Below the pieces are notes generated by a model that was not told the DNA's origin, made no database searches, and was given only the letters and a program-made list of their open reading frames with translations. From positions 1,600,001 to 1,664,000 of the forward strand of contig NZ_AP018907.1 in the NCBI RefSeq assembly GCF_003966715.1: a stretch of 64,000 nucleotides of DNA, read 5' to 3'. Below are positions 26,326-35,175 of the stretch, in pieces. Source of the stretch: Blastochloris tepida. GTDB taxonomy: Bacteria > Pseudomonadota > Alphaproteobacteria > Rhizobiales > Xanthobacteraceae. A program made the translations under genes and the position numbers. Positions within the stretch are counted from its first letter, which is position 1, and the number at the start of each line of letters is the position of its first letter.

Positions 26326-27339
26326 ATGCCCCGTTTCCTCATCGACAGGCGCGCGACCCTGGGCGCGCTGCTGGCCTCGGCCGCTGCCGCGGCGCCGTTT
26401 TCCATGCCTGCAATTGCGCAGGACGACCCGCTACCTTCATGGAACGACGGTCGCAGCAAGCAATCCATTTTGAGCTTCGTTGCCGCCGTCACCCGCGAAG
26501 GCTCGCCCGATTTCGTCCCGGCGCCGCAACGCATCGCGACCTTCGACAATGACGGTACGCTGTGGTGCGAGCAGCCGATGTATGTGCAGCTTGCCTTCGC
26601 GCTCGATCGCGTCAAGGCGCTGTCCAACGCGCATCCCGAATGGAAGACACAGCAGCCCTTCAAGGCGGTGCTCGACGGCGACCTGGAGACCCTCGCCAAA
26701 TCCGGCACCAAGGGCCTGGTCGAACTGGTGATGGCGACGCACGCCGGCATGAGCACGGCGTACTTCGAGGAGATCGCCAGCGACTGGCTCAAGACCGCGC
26801 GCCACCCGAAATTCAAGCGGCCCTACACCGATCTCGTCTACCAGCCGATGCTGGAGCTTCTGGCCTATCTGCGCGCCAACGGCTTCAAGACCTTCATCGT
26901 GTCGGGCGGCGGCATCGAATTCATGCGGCCGTGGACCGAGGAAGTCTATGGCGTGCCGCCCGAGCAGGTGGTCGGGTCGAGCATCAAGACCGAATTCAAG
27001 ATCGTCGATGGCAGCCCGGCACTGTTCCGCCTGCCGCAGGTCGATTTCATCGATGATGGCCCCGGCAAGCCGGTCGGCATCAATTCGCACATCGGCCGGC
27101 GGCCGATCGCCGCCTTCGGCAATTCGGACGGCGATCTGCAGATGCTGCAATGGACGACCCTGGCGGGCAGCCGCCGCCTCGGCCTGATCGTCCATCACAC
27201 CGACGCCGAGCGCGAGTACGCCTATGACCGGACGTCCCATTTCGGCCGGCTCGACAAGGCGCTCGACGCCGCCAAAGCGAACAGCTGGACGGTCGCCGAC
27301 ATGAAGCGGGATTGGAAACGGGTGTTCAGCTTCGAGTAG
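26326..27339 (+). CDS. Exported HAD-family phosphatase
   Basis: A 337-residue HAD hydrolase. The N-terminus (MPRFLIDRRATLGALLASAA) is a signal with an RR pair, so Tat or Sec export is likely. Motif I is FDNDGTLW (nucleophile D74, acid D76), motif II FIVSGGG and motif IV AFGNSDGDLQML. It lies about 190 bp after the arylsulfatase gene, separated by a short in-frame fragment (26181-26243, ending GFSVGMPTGN) that looks like the tail of a lost gene. A role in acquiring sulfate or phosphate from organic esters together with the sulfatase is an inference. Confidence 0.85.
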   Translation: MPRFLIDRRATLGALLASAAAAAPFSMPAIAQDDPLPSWNDGRSKQSILSFVAAVTREGSPDFVPAPQRIATFDNDGTLWCEQPMYVQLAFALDRVKALSNAHPEWKTQQPFKAVLDGDLETLAKSGTKGLVELVMATHAGMSTAYFEEIASDWLKTARHPKFKRPYTDLVYQPMLELLAYLRANGFKTFIVSGGGIEFMRPWTEEVYGVPPEQVVGSSIKTEFKIVDGSPALFRLPQVDFIDDGPGKPVGINSHIGRRPIAAFGNSDGDLQMLQWTTLAGSRRLGLIVHHTDAEREYAYDRTSHFGRLDKALDAAKANSWTVADMKRDWKRVFSFE

Positions 27340-27410
27340 CCGCGCCGGCAACATTGGAACGCCTGCGCCGAGCCGGGTTCATGTGGCCGGCGCCCCGAAG
27401 GACTATCGTG

Positions 27411-27678
27411 ATGTTGGATTATGTTGCGCTCGCGATCCTGATCCTCATCGTGGCGCCGGCGATCGGGTTGGCGGTTTCAGGTCGCGGGTGTTCGGCGTTG
27501 GCCCGCAGATCGGCTATATCTTTCCGGTAGCGAGGCGCAGGGTTATCTCAATCTCAAGGGCTACAAGGAATTCGGCGCGGAGCATCGCCCGGAGGGCTGG
27601 AACCTCTGGCTCACCTTTGTCGTGTCGCCTGCTCCTCCAGCGCCGACCTCGCCGATGAAGTCGATGGTGACGAAGTAG
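27411..27678 (+). pseudogene. Deletion scar: DUF3302 start joined to SphA/MetA-like porin tail
   Basis: From ATG 27411 the frame reads MLDYVALAILILIVAPAIG, the usual N-terminus of DUF3302 small membrane proteins. It then breaks off into VFGVGPQIGYIFPV, and after a frameshift near 27528 continues as QGYLNLKGYKEFGAEHRPEG and WNLWLTFVVSP up to the TAG at 27676. The latter part is the C-terminus of outer-membrane proteins of the SphA/phenol-MetA type. Two neighbouring genes have thus been fused and inactivated. In related genomes such genes tend to occur near arylsulfatases, which fits this position. Confidence 0.7.
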
Positions 27679-27679
27679 C

Positions 27680-30172
27680 ATGCCACAGGTGCCGCGTCCG
27701 ATCAGATCAGGAGCGCGTTCCGCCGGCGGTCTTATGCCGGGTCTGCGATCGGAGGCGCCCGACTCAAAATTTTTCCGTCGGTATCCGGCACTGTTGTGGA
27801 CTGCAGGGGGTGCCATCTCGATTGCCCTGTTGATGCTGGTGGCGCTCGGTGCGGTGGCTCGATCATCGGGCGATGACACCGCTGAGCGGCGCTCACCGGA
27901 CGGCACGGTCGCGACGTTCGTCGGCAGCGAAACGTGCGCCGGGTGCCACACGTCCGAGGCGGAGCTGTGGCGCGCATCCCAGCACAAGCATGCCATGGAT
28001 CATGCGACCGAGAAGACGGTGCTCGGCGACTTCGGGGATGCGACCTTTGATTACGATGGCGTGCGCTCGCGCTTCTTCCGCAAGGACGGAAAGTTCCAGG
28101 TCGAGACCGACGGGCCGGACGGCAAGCCCACCGTCTTCGACATCGAATACACGTTCGGCGTCGATCCGCTCCAGCAGTACCTGGTCGCGTTTCCGGACGG
28201 CCGGCTGCAGGCGCTCTCGATCGCCTGGGACAGCCGCCCGAAGGAGAAAGGTGGCCAGCGCTGGTTCCATCTCTATCCGGACGAGCACATCCGGCACGAC
28301 GATGTCCTCCACTGGACCCGGCTGAGCCAGAACTGGAACTTCATGTGCGCCGAGTGCCATTCGACGGGCGTGCGGAAGAACTACGACGCCGCGAACGACC
28401 GCTTCGCCACGACCTGGGCGGAGATCAGCGTCGGCTGCGAGGCCTGCCACGGCCGGGGCTCGCGTCACGTGGCCTGGGCGCGCGACCGCCAACGCTGGTG
28501 GCCGTTCGGAAAGGCCCAAGATCCAGCCAAAGACCCGGCCAAAGATCCCGCCAAGGGTCTGGTGGTGCGGTTCGACGAACGACGCGGCGTGACATGGCCG
28601 ATCAACGAGCGGACCGGCAATGCCCAGCGCAGCGTGCCACCGGCGCTGCTGCGCAAGGAGGTCGAGACCTGCGGGCTCTGCCATGCCCGCCGCGGCGCGC
28701 TCTCCGAAGACTGGATCCCCGGCCGGTGGCTGTCCGACACGCATGCGGTTTCGCCGATCGCGCGCGGCCTCTACCACGCCGACGGGCAGATGCTCGACGA
28801 GGTCTACAACTACGGCTCGTTCAAGCAGAGCAGGATGTTCGCCGCCGGCGTGACCTGCAGCGATTGCCATGATCCGCACAGCGCCAAGCTGCGGTTCCCC
28901 GGCGACAACACCTGCCTGCAGTGCCATTCGGCCGACAAATATGCCAATGCCGGCCACAGCGGTCACACGCAGACGAGCCCGCCTCTCGCCTGCGCATCGT
29001 GCCACATGCCGGCGCGCACCTACATGGTGGTCGACCCGCGGCATGATCACGGATTCCGCGTTCCGCGGCCGGACCTGTCGGTGACGCTCGGCACGCCCAA
29101 TGCCTGCAACGACTGCCATGCCGACAAGCCCGCCGCATGGGCCGCCGCCGCGGTCGAGCGCTGGCATGGGCCGGACCGGAAGGGCTTCCAGAGCTTCGGC
29201 GAAGCGCTGGACGCGGCCTGGACCGGCAAGGCCAACGCCGCGGCACTCCTCGCGGCCCAAGCCAGGACGAGCGACACCCCCGCAATTGCCCGCGCCAGCC
29301 TGCTCGCCGCGCTGGCCTCGCATGTGTCACCGTCAACCATCGATCTGGCGCGAGCCGGGCTCAAGGATGCCGATCCGATGGTGCGGATCGGAGCCATCGA
29401 CATGCTGGAGAGCGTGCCGGCCGAGCAGGCATGGCCCCTGGTCTCGCCGCTTCTGTCCGATCCGGTCCGCGGCGTTCGCATCAGCGCCGCCGCGCTGCTG
29501 GCGGCGGTGCCGAGCACCAGACAGCCGCCGGCCGACCGCGAGCGTTTCGAGCGGGCAGCCGCCGAATTCGTCGCGGCTCAAGCGCTCAATGCCGATCGGC
29601 CGGAAGCGCGGACCACCCTCGGCAATTTCCACGCTCGGCAAGGTCGGCTGGCGGACGCGGAAGCGGACTACAAGGCGGCGCTGCGCCTCAGTCCGCACTA
29701 CGGTCCCGCCGCCGCCAACCTCGCCGATCTCTACCGCGAGCTCAAACGGAACGACGACAGCGAAACGGTGTTGCGGACCGCCCTCGCATCGTCTCCAAGT
29801 GACGCGGGCCTGCATCACGCGCTCGGGCTGGCATTGGTCCGTCAGGGCCGACGGGACGAAGCCCTTCCGGAATTGCGCAAGGCTGCCGAACTCGCGCCGG
29901 ATCAGCAGAGGTACGCGTACGTGTATGCCGTCGGGCTGCATTCCGCCGGTCGTGCCGCCGACGCGATCGTGATCCTCAAGGAGAGCCTCGCGCGGCGTCC
30001 GGAGGATCGCGAGACGTTGCAGGCCCTCATCAGCTTCAGCAGCAAGGCGGGCGACGCCGCCGCCGCCCTGGAATATGCCGAGCGGCTGGCCCGGATCACG
30101 CCGAACGACCGCGACCTCGCAAGGCTGATCGAGAACCTTCGCCGCGCCACGTCTTCAACCGGCTCCGAGTAG
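27680..30172 (+). CDS. Octaheme cytochrome c with HEAT and TPR repeats
   Basis: An 830-residue protein with a single membrane anchor (about residues 37-60) and a periplasmic part. Eight CxxCH heme motifs are visible: CAGCH (86-90), CAECH, CEACH, CGLCH, CSDCH, CLQCH, CASCH and CNDCH. They lie between residues 86 and about 480 in a cytochrome c554-like multiheme domain. HEAT-like repeats follow (about 500-610), then four or five TPR units to the end. A short DPAK repeat (three tandem copies) sits between the third and fourth heme. It probably acts in periplasmic electron transfer or nitrogen/sulfur oxyanion chemistry; the TPR part may dock partners. The start may be the Met at residue 19. Confidence 0.85.
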   Translation: MPQVPRPIRSGARSAGGLMPGLRSEAPDSKFFRRYPALLWTAGGAISIALLMLVALGAVARSSGDDTAERRSPDGTVATFVGSETCAGCHTSEAELWRASQHKHAMDHATEKTVLGDFGDATFDYDGVRSRFFRKDGKFQVETDGPDGKPTVFDIEYTFGVDPLQQYLVAFPDGRLQALSIAWDSRPKEKGGQRWFHLYPDEHIRHDDVLHWTRLSQNWNFMCAECHSTGVRKNYDAANDRFATTWAEISVGCEACHGRGSRHVAWARDRQRWWPFGKAQDPAKDPAKDPAKGLVVRFDERRGVTWPINERTGNAQRSVPPALLRKEVETCGLCHARRGALSEDWIPGRWLSDTHAVSPIARGLYHADGQMLDEVYNYGSFKQSRMFAAGVTCSDCHDPHSAKLRFPGDNTCLQCHSADKYANAGHSGHTQTSPPLACASCHMPARTYMVVDPRHDHGFRVPRPDLSVTLGTPNACNDCHADKPAAWAAAAVERWHGPDRKGFQSFGEALDAAWTGKANAAALLAAQARTSDTPAIARASLLAALASHVSPSTIDLARAGLKDADPMVRIGAIDMLESVPAEQAWPLVSPLLSDPVRGVRISAAALLAAVPSTRQPPADRERFERAAAEFVAAQALNADRPEARTTLGNFHARQGRLADAEADYKAALRLSPHYGPAAANLADLYRELKRNDDSETVLRTALASSPSDAGLHHALGLALVRQGRRDEALPELRKAAELAPDQQRYAYVYAVGLHSAGRAADAIVILKESLARRPEDRETLQALISFSSKAGDAAAALEYAERLARITPNDRDLARLIENLRRATSSTGSE

Positions 30173-30623
30173 ATGCGTCCGATCGCACTGTTGGCTCGGC
30201 CGGGATGCGGATCTGGAAGAAATAGGTGGACAACCGCCGCACCAGATAGGTGGGTGCGCGTGCCCGCCCGGCGCGGTGGCGGGGCGGCCGGCGTGGGGGT
30301 GGCCTGGGCTTGGGGGGCTGCCGGGCGGGCGCCGCCGCGGGCTACGGTTTGGGATACATTGGAGGATACACGCTTCGACACGGGCCTGCTCGTTGCGGCT
30401 TGAAGCGTTGAATCTCAAGGAGAATTTTTTGGGGGGGGGGGACTGGCGGATAGGAAATAAAACTGGCGGAGAGGGAGGCCGCCATGCTCCAGGCTCGGAC
30501 CGTCGCATCCCGTCTCAGAATAGGTGTCTTCTCAGAGTAGGTTAGCTCTCGCCACGTATTAGCCTGTTGCAACCCGTCGCGGTCTGGCGCATCCTTTTTG
30601 GCGGGTAGGAATGGGGGTGCCAG
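30173..30623. other. Intergenic region left of the integrase, contains the left element end
   Basis: The left 250 bp is very GC-rich and has no supported gene. A T6-G11 homopolymer (30425-30441) is followed by two copies of ACTGGCGGA (30442-30450 and 30462-30470); the second extends into the 13-bp attachment-site copy. The right part, about 150 bp, should carry the integrase promoter. Confidence 0.6.
30463..30475. repeat. Left attachment-site copy (13 bp)
   Basis: CTGGCGGAGAGGG is identical to 47443-47455, which covers the CCA end and acceptor stem of tRNA-Ser(CGA). It lies about 150 bp before the integrase start. Identity stops on both sides. Confidence 0.65.
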
Positions 30624-31931
30624 ATGCCGCGCGTTGCCAAGGAGCTGTCAGCGCTCGACGTGAAGCGGCTGAGCCACCCCGGCGGTACCGGAAACGTGAC
30701 CTTCGCGGTTGGGGGCGTGGCCGGGCTCCTCTTGCAGATCACCCCTGCCGGTGGCCGGACCTGGCTCCTCCGCGTCCAGGTCGGCGCGCGGCGGCGCGAA
30801 ATCGGCCTCGGCGGGTTCCCGGACGTACCGCTCGCCATGGCCCGCGACCGCGCCCGCGAGGCGAAGGAGCTGATCCGCCGCGGGGTCGATCCGGTCGAGC
30901 AACGAAAGGCCGCACGCGCCGCGCTCGCCGCGGTCCAGCGGCGAGGACTGACCTTCTCCGATGCGGTCGAGCGCTGTCTCGCTGCCAAGCTCGACGCCTT
31001 CCGGAACGAGAAGCACCGGGCGCAATGGCGCTCGACACTCGACACCTACGCCGCGCCGGCCCTCGGCCCCATGCTGGTGAGCGAGATCGGCGTGCATGAC
31101 GTGCTGCGCGTTCTCGAACCTATCTGGCAGACCAAGACCGAAACGGCTGCGCGGCTGCGCGGTCGTATCGAGGCGGTGTTGGCGTGGGCCACGGTCGCGG
31201 GCCATCGCTCGGGCGACAATCCGGCTCGCTGGCGAGGCAACCTTAGGGAGTTGCTTCCCGCGCCGTCGAAGGTCGCCAAGGCGGACAATCACCCAGCCCT
31301 TCAGATCGACGACGCGCCGCGATGGTTCGCCGCCCTGCGTCAGCGCGAGGGCGTGGGCAGCCGTGCGCTTGAGTTCGCCGCGCTGACCGCCGCGCGGTCG
31401 CAGGAGGTCAGGGGCGCACGCTGGGACGAGATCGACCTTTCTGCCGGCATCTGGACGGTTCCGGCCGCCAGGATGAAGGCCGGCAAGGAGCATCGCGTGC
31501 CGCTCTCGCCCGACGCCGTGACGCTTCTGAAGGCGCTGCCGCGGCATGAGGGGTGTGACCTCGTGTTCCCGGCGGCGCGCGGCGGCGAACTGTCCGATAT
31601 GACGTTGAGCGCGACCATGCGGCGTCTGCACGAGGCCGACCTCGCGGCGGGCGGCCCGGGCTTCGTGGATCGGGCAAGCAAGCGCCCGGCCGTCCCGCAC
31701 GGGGCGTGCCGCAGCACCTTCCGTGATTGGGTGGCTGAGCGGACGCACTTCCCTGGTGACATGGCCGAGATCGCTCTTGCCCACAAGGTGGCGAACGCGG
31801 TCGAAGCCGCCTACCGCCGCGGCGACCAGATCGAGAAGCGGCGGGCCATGATGGCGGCGTGGGCGGACTTCCTCGCCGGCCGGGAGGCCGCGGTCGCGAA
31901 CGTGGTTCGACTGGAGCGCGGCGTTGCGTAA
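30624..31931 (+). CDS. int: Tyrosine integrase, P4/DUF4102 type
   Basis: A 435-residue site-specific recombinase. The N-terminal Arm-binding domain (DUF4102) has GGVAGLLLQITPAGGRTWLLR and RREIGLGGFPDVPLAMARDR. The core-binding domain and catalytic domain follow, with the first Arg in LTAARSQEVRGARWDEI, HGACRSTFRDW (H-x-x-R) and the nucleophile Tyr in AHKVANAVEAAYRRGD. Enzymes of this type integrate into tRNA 3' ends, matching the tRNA-Ser repeat at the far end of the element. The next gene starts at a TTG that overlaps the int stop. Confidence 0.95.
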   Translation: MPRVAKELSALDVKRLSHPGGTGNVTFAVGGVAGLLLQITPAGGRTWLLRVQVGARRREIGLGGFPDVPLAMARDRAREAKELIRRGVDPVEQRKAARAALAAVQRRGLTFSDAVERCLAAKLDAFRNEKHRAQWRSTLDTYAAPALGPMLVSEIGVHDVLRVLEPIWQTKTETAARLRGRIEAVLAWATVAGHRSGDNPARWRGNLRELLPAPSKVAKADNHPALQIDDAPRWFAALRQREGVGSRALEFAALTAARSQEVRGARWDEIDLSAGIWTVPAARMKAGKEHRVPLSPDAVTLLKALPRHEGCDLVFPAARGGELSDMTLSATMRRLHEADLAAGGPGFVDRASKRPAVPHGACRSTFRDWVAERTHFPGDMAEIALAHKVANAVEAAYRRGDQIEKRRAMMAAWADFLAGREAAVANVVRLERGVA

Positions 31932-32463
31932 AACTGGGGAGGTTCAAATTCAGATCACTGCGCGGGAGGCCGACGCTGCCGCCCGGTGGCTCGAAACCGT
32001 CGCCATCCCGCACTACGCGGAACAGGGCGGAACTGTCCTGACGGGGCCGCCTGATGATTTGTTGCGCCGCCTGCAACTCATTGCCGATGTGCTCCGCACG
32101 AAGGCCGCGCGGAGGCGACGGGCGATCGTGTTCGCCGCGAACGTTCCGCGCGATGGTGCGGTCGCTTTCGTCACCGTCGTCGAGGCGCGGGCTTGGATCG
32201 CGCTCGCCCCGCGCCTCGTTCATCGGCTCGCCGGCAAGCTGCGCGCTGCCACCCGCGCGCGGCGGGGCAGGCCCTCGCTGACGCGCGCCGAACGTCTTGA
32301 CCGGACAGACCGGCGGCACCTCGGCGTCCATGTGGTCGAGCGCCACCGCAAGCGTGTGGTCGCCGACGAGCGGCGCGCCGCCCATCACGAGGCGTGGCGG
32401 CGCGGTGTCGTCGAGCGCGGAGAGAGCGTCTTGACCACATCGCTACCGCTTCCCGGAAAATGA
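31924..32463 (+). CDS. Conserved element protein of unknown function
   Basis: A 179-residue protein starting at TTG 31924, overlapping the end of int by 8 bp. No known domain was recognised. The N-terminal half is mixed alpha/beta (VQIQITAREADAAARWLETV); the C-terminal half is strongly basic and helical with many Arg residues, which suggests nucleic-acid binding. Position directly after int would fit an excision or accessory factor. A later start is possible. Confidence 0.55.
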   Translation: MRKTGEVQIQITAREADAAARWLETVAIPHYAEQGGTVLTGPPDDLLRRLQLIADVLRTKAARRRRAIVFAANVPRDGAVAFVTVVEARAWIALAPRLVHRLAGKLRAATRARRGRPSLTRAERLDRTDRRHLGVHVVERHRKRVVADERRAAHHEAWRRGVVERGESVLTTSLPLPGK

Positions 32464-32473
32464 CCTGAATTAA

Positions 32474-32492
32474 AGTCACTCCCAGCGTGACT
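32474..32492. promoter_or_regulatory. Inverted repeat upstream of alpA
   Basis: AGTCAC-TCCCAGC-GTGACT, a perfect 6-bp inverted repeat with 7-bp spacer just after the stop of the preceding gene and about 50 bp before the alpA start. It could be an operator for AlpA or another element regulator, or a weak terminator. Confidence 0.35.
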
Positions 32493-32543
32493 CCGTTTGA
32501 TCCACCTTCGCCCTCGAAGCAACTGACTTCAACGAGGTGGAGC

Positions 32544-32738
32544 ATGAACAACGGTGAGCGATACCTGTCCGTCAAGCAGCTCGCGGAGCGCCACAGCACT
32601 TCCATTGCGACCGTGTGGCGTCGGGCCAGGACTGACGCATCATTCCCCAAGCCCGTTCGGATGTCGCCCGGCTGCACGCGCTGGCGGCTGTCCGATATTG
32701 AGCGGTGGGAAGCCGCGCGCGCCGCGTCTGCGGCCTGA
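32544..32738 (+). CDS. alpA: AlpA-family helix-turn-helix regulator
   Basis: A 64-residue AlpA/excisionase-like DNA-binding protein. The MerR-type winged helix reads YLSVKQLAERHSTSIATVWR and FPKPVRMSPGCTRWRLSDIERWE. The ATG at 32544 has GAGGTGGAG in front. In P4 and in phage-inducible islands AlpA turns on excision and replication genes. It is followed by a hairpin terminator. Confidence 0.88.
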   Translation: MNNGERYLSVKQLAERHSTSIATVWRRARTDASFPKPVRMSPGCTRWRLSDIERWEAARAASAA

Positions 32739-32764
32739 CGCACACCATGCCGGGGAAAGGAAAA

Positions 32765-32788
32765 CCCCGGCTCGTTTCCAAGCCGGGG
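32765..32788 (+). terminator. Hairpin after alpA
   Basis: CCCCGGCT and AGCCGGGG form an 8-bp stem around an 8-base loop, directly after alpA. There is no U-run, so it may be a weak or Rho-assisted terminator. Confidence 0.5.
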
Positions 32789-32867
32789 CGGGTCATGGTG
32801 ATCGCGATTGGACGTTGCGACTTTTACACCACGACGCCGCCCGCCGCAACACTGTGAGGGCGACATC

Positions 32868-33221
32868 ATGAAATCCAAAACCATCGGACGCTCTATCCGC
32901 ATTCCGCTCGACCATCCTGAGATCGACGCGATCGACCTGCGCATGCATGTCTTGGCAGCGACGGGTGAATTGAACGACGCCGAGTTGGGGATGCTCATCA
33001 AGCTGTGGCGGAATGCGCGACGGGCGGACAAGTTTCTCGGCCGCGCGCTCCTCGGTGGAGCGCTTCCGGAAACCTCGGTGCGCCCCATGTTCTGGGATGC
33101 GGCTGCGCAGTACGAATGCAGCCAGATCGAATGCGCGGCCGGCTTCGTCCTCCGGGTCCGCGAGTGGGTCGAAAAGCTCGAACGGAAATATGGGCTCCCG
33201 GCTGACGTCGATCAGATTTAA
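32868..33221 (+). CDS. Element protein of unknown function before the primase gene
   Basis: A 117-residue protein from ATG 32868 (GAGGGCGA nearby). It contains DAIDLRMHVLAATGELNDAE and LGMLIKLWRNARRADKFLGR, helical and amphipathic, with a Trp/Cys segment later (PMFWDAAAQYECSQIECAAG). No domain recognised. It starts 9 bp before the primase/helicase gene stop-start junction and is likely co-expressed with it. Confidence 0.65.
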   Translation: MKSKTIGRSIRIPLDHPEIDAIDLRMHVLAATGELNDAELGMLIKLWRNARRADKFLGRALLGGALPETSVRPMFWDAAAQYECSQIECAAGFVLRVREWVEKLERKYGLPADVDQI

Positions 33222-33230
33222 GGCGCTCCG

Positions 33231-35051
33231 ATGCTCTACAGCTTCGAGGACTACCGGTCGGGCGCGCGCCCGCCGAAGGGGTGGGACTGTGCCGATGCCT
33301 GCGATGACGGGTGGACGAAGGATGAGCTTGATACGCTCGTGCGCGAGAACCTGAGGGAGTGGACACCGCCGGGCGCTGGCGGGGATGACACTCCGGCCAC
33401 GCCACCTGTGGTGCCGGAGCCGGAACCGCCGCCAGTGGCGGAACCGGAGCCGGCTGCGGCCATCCCTGCCGGCAAGAAGAAGCGCAAGGCGGAAGGGGTG
33501 AGGCATGAAACATACGTGCCGCCCGGAACGTCGCCCATCTACGTTGTGAAGGGCGAAATTCACCGCGCGGTTGATCGTGCGATGGAGGTTCTTTCAAGCC
33601 CGACGCTCGGCATCTACGCGCGTGGCGACGATCTGGTTCGGGCCGTCACCTATGCCACGCCGACCGGCACGTTGACGGTTTCGAAGCAGGGCGAGAACGT
33701 GCAGCGGCCGAACGGTTCGGTTGTCATCACGCCGCTTTCCGATGCGGCCCTCGTTGAGGCGCTGACGCGCAACGCGCGCTTTTTTAAATTCGACGGGCGC
33801 GCCGACAAGTTCGTTCCATGTGATGCCCCGGCAGAGGTGGCGCGGATGATCCTGGCCGCGAAAGGCCATGGCTGGACCGTGCCGCGCCTCCGGGCGGTGA
33901 TCAGCGCGCCCACGCTGCGGCACGACGGCACCGTCATCACTGAGCCCGGATATGACGCCGCGACCGGCCTGCTGCTTGTCGGTGATAGCCTGTGGCGGCA
34001 AATCCCCGAGAAGCCGTCTAAACGTGACGCAGCCCGGGCGCTTGACGTCCTGGTCGAGCCGATCGACGCCATGCCCTTCGTCGACAACACGGACCGCGCC
34101 GCAGCGCTCGCCCTGCTCATCACAGCGGTGATGCGGCCATGCCTCCGGACGGTGCCGATGTTCGCGATCACCGCTCCGACTGCGGGCACAGGAAAAAGCC
34201 TCCTGGTAGACGTGGCGGCGATCCTCGCGACTGGCCGCAAGGCAGCGGTGGTCACGCCGACGCCGGACGAAGCGGAGCTTGAAAAGCGCATCGGTGCGGC
34301 AGCACTGGCCGGCGATCAGGTGATCAGCATCGACAACGTCACCCACATCCTGCGGAGCGATCAGCTCTGCCAGCTCCTCACACAGGAGGAAGTTCTTGTC
34401 CGGGTGCTCGGATCGTCGAAGAACGTCCGCATCCCATCGACGACACTCATTTGCGCAACGGGGAACAACCTTTCTGTTTACGGCGACCTGAACCGGCGAA
34501 CTGTCCGCATCCGCCTTGACGCCAGAAGTGAGCGCCCGGACGAACGGCGGTTCGATTTCGACGCGACCGCGGTCGCGTTGCGCAAGCGGGCCGATCTGGT
34601 CGCCGCCGCCCTGACGGTCGTCCGTGCCTACCTCGTGGCGGGCACGCCGAACCGCGCGACGCCGATGGGTTCATTCGAGGACTGGAGCGACACGGTGCGG
34701 TCGGCGCTGTTGTGGCTCGGTGCTGGCGATTGTCGTGGTGACGTCGGTGCGCAGCGCGCCGAAGACCCAGAGAAGGCCGAGTTGGCCGAGATCATCGCCG
34801 CCCTGCCGGCCGGCCGGTTCCAGGTCCGCGACGTTGCGCGGCTGGTCGCCGGCAACGAGGAGGCTCGCGAGGTGTTCGAGAGCTTCATCGGGCGCGGCGG
34901 CACCTTCGCGTCGAAACGATTCGGTCGGTACTTGGCGCGCTATGCCAAGACGATGATCGGCGGTCGCTGGATTGAGCAGGTGTCGAATGACGGCGCTTTC
35001 GGGGCGGTGTGGCAGGTCTGCCGAGAGGCGAGCAGCGACCGCGATTGGTGA
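33231..35051 (+). CDS. Phage/satellite primase-helicase type ATPase
   Basis: A 606-residue replication protein. The first 100 residues have a Pro/Glu-rich linker (PEPEPPPVAEPEPAAAIP). A central AAA/SF3-like ATPase domain carries Walker A APTAGTGKS (about residues 312-320) and Walker B QVISIDN, followed by STTLICATGNNLSVYGDLNR, where a sensor Asn and arginine finger would be. The C-terminal part resembles winged-helix regions of such helicases. No intact polymerase-type primase motif is obvious. It is the best candidate initiator of the element, and a striking repeat array starts at its stop codon. Confidence 0.8.
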   Translation: MLYSFEDYRSGARPPKGWDCADACDDGWTKDELDTLVRENLREWTPPGAGGDDTPATPPVVPEPEPPPVAEPEPAAAIPAGKKKRKAEGVRHETYVPPGTSPIYVVKGEIHRAVDRAMEVLSSPTLGIYARGDDLVRAVTYATPTGTLTVSKQGENVQRPNGSVVITPLSDAALVEALTRNARFFKFDGRADKFVPCDAPAEVARMILAAKGHGWTVPRLRAVISAPTLRHDGTVITEPGYDAATGLLLVGDSLWRQIPEKPSKRDAARALDVLVEPIDAMPFVDNTDRAAALALLITAVMRPCLRTVPMFAITAPTAGTGKSLLVDVAAILATGRKAAVVTPTPDEAELEKRIGAAALAGDQVISIDNVTHILRSDQLCQLLTQEEVLVRVLGSSKNVRIPSTTLICATGNNLSVYGDLNRRTVRIRLDARSERPDERRFDFDATAVALRKRADLVAAALTVVRAYLVAGTPNRATPMGSFEDWSDTVRSALLWLGAGDCRGDVGAQRAEDPEKAELAEIIAALPAGRFQVRDVARLVAGNEEAREVFESFIGRGGTFASKRFGRYLARYAKTMIGGRWIEQVSNDGAFGAVWQVCREASSDRDW

Positions 35052-35175
35052 GGGTTTCGAGGGTTTCGAGGGTTTCTCCCAACCCCAACGCGGAAAATGT
35101 CAGACAGGTATAAACATGCACATGACATTTTACGGGGATGGGCTGCACGAAACCCTAAAAACCCTCGAAACCCTC
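35050..35175. repeat. Inverted array of 9-bp iterons around a nested palindrome (candidate origin)
   Basis: Three tandem GAGGGTTTC units (35050-35076) face three reverse-complement units (35149-35175; GAAACCCTA, AAAACCCTC, GAAACCCTC). Between them lies a second perfect inverted repeat, AAAATGTCA (35094-35102) and TGACATTTT (35123-35131). The array begins within the primase/helicase stop codon. Iterons beside a replication gene typically mark origins in satellites and plasmids; a structured terminator is the alternative. Confidence 0.6.

Noticed and set aside
30276..30545. Plus-strand frames in the GC-rich stretch before the integrase
   Set aside because: Low-complexity Gly/Arg/Ala products driven by base composition; no start signal.
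32765..32788. Riboswitch-like structure after alpA
   Set aside because: Only a simple 8-bp hairpin; no conserved aptamer features.
35050..35175. CRISPR array
   Set aside because: Repeat units are 9 bp, directly adjacent and inverted between arms, with no spacers and no cas genes in the window.
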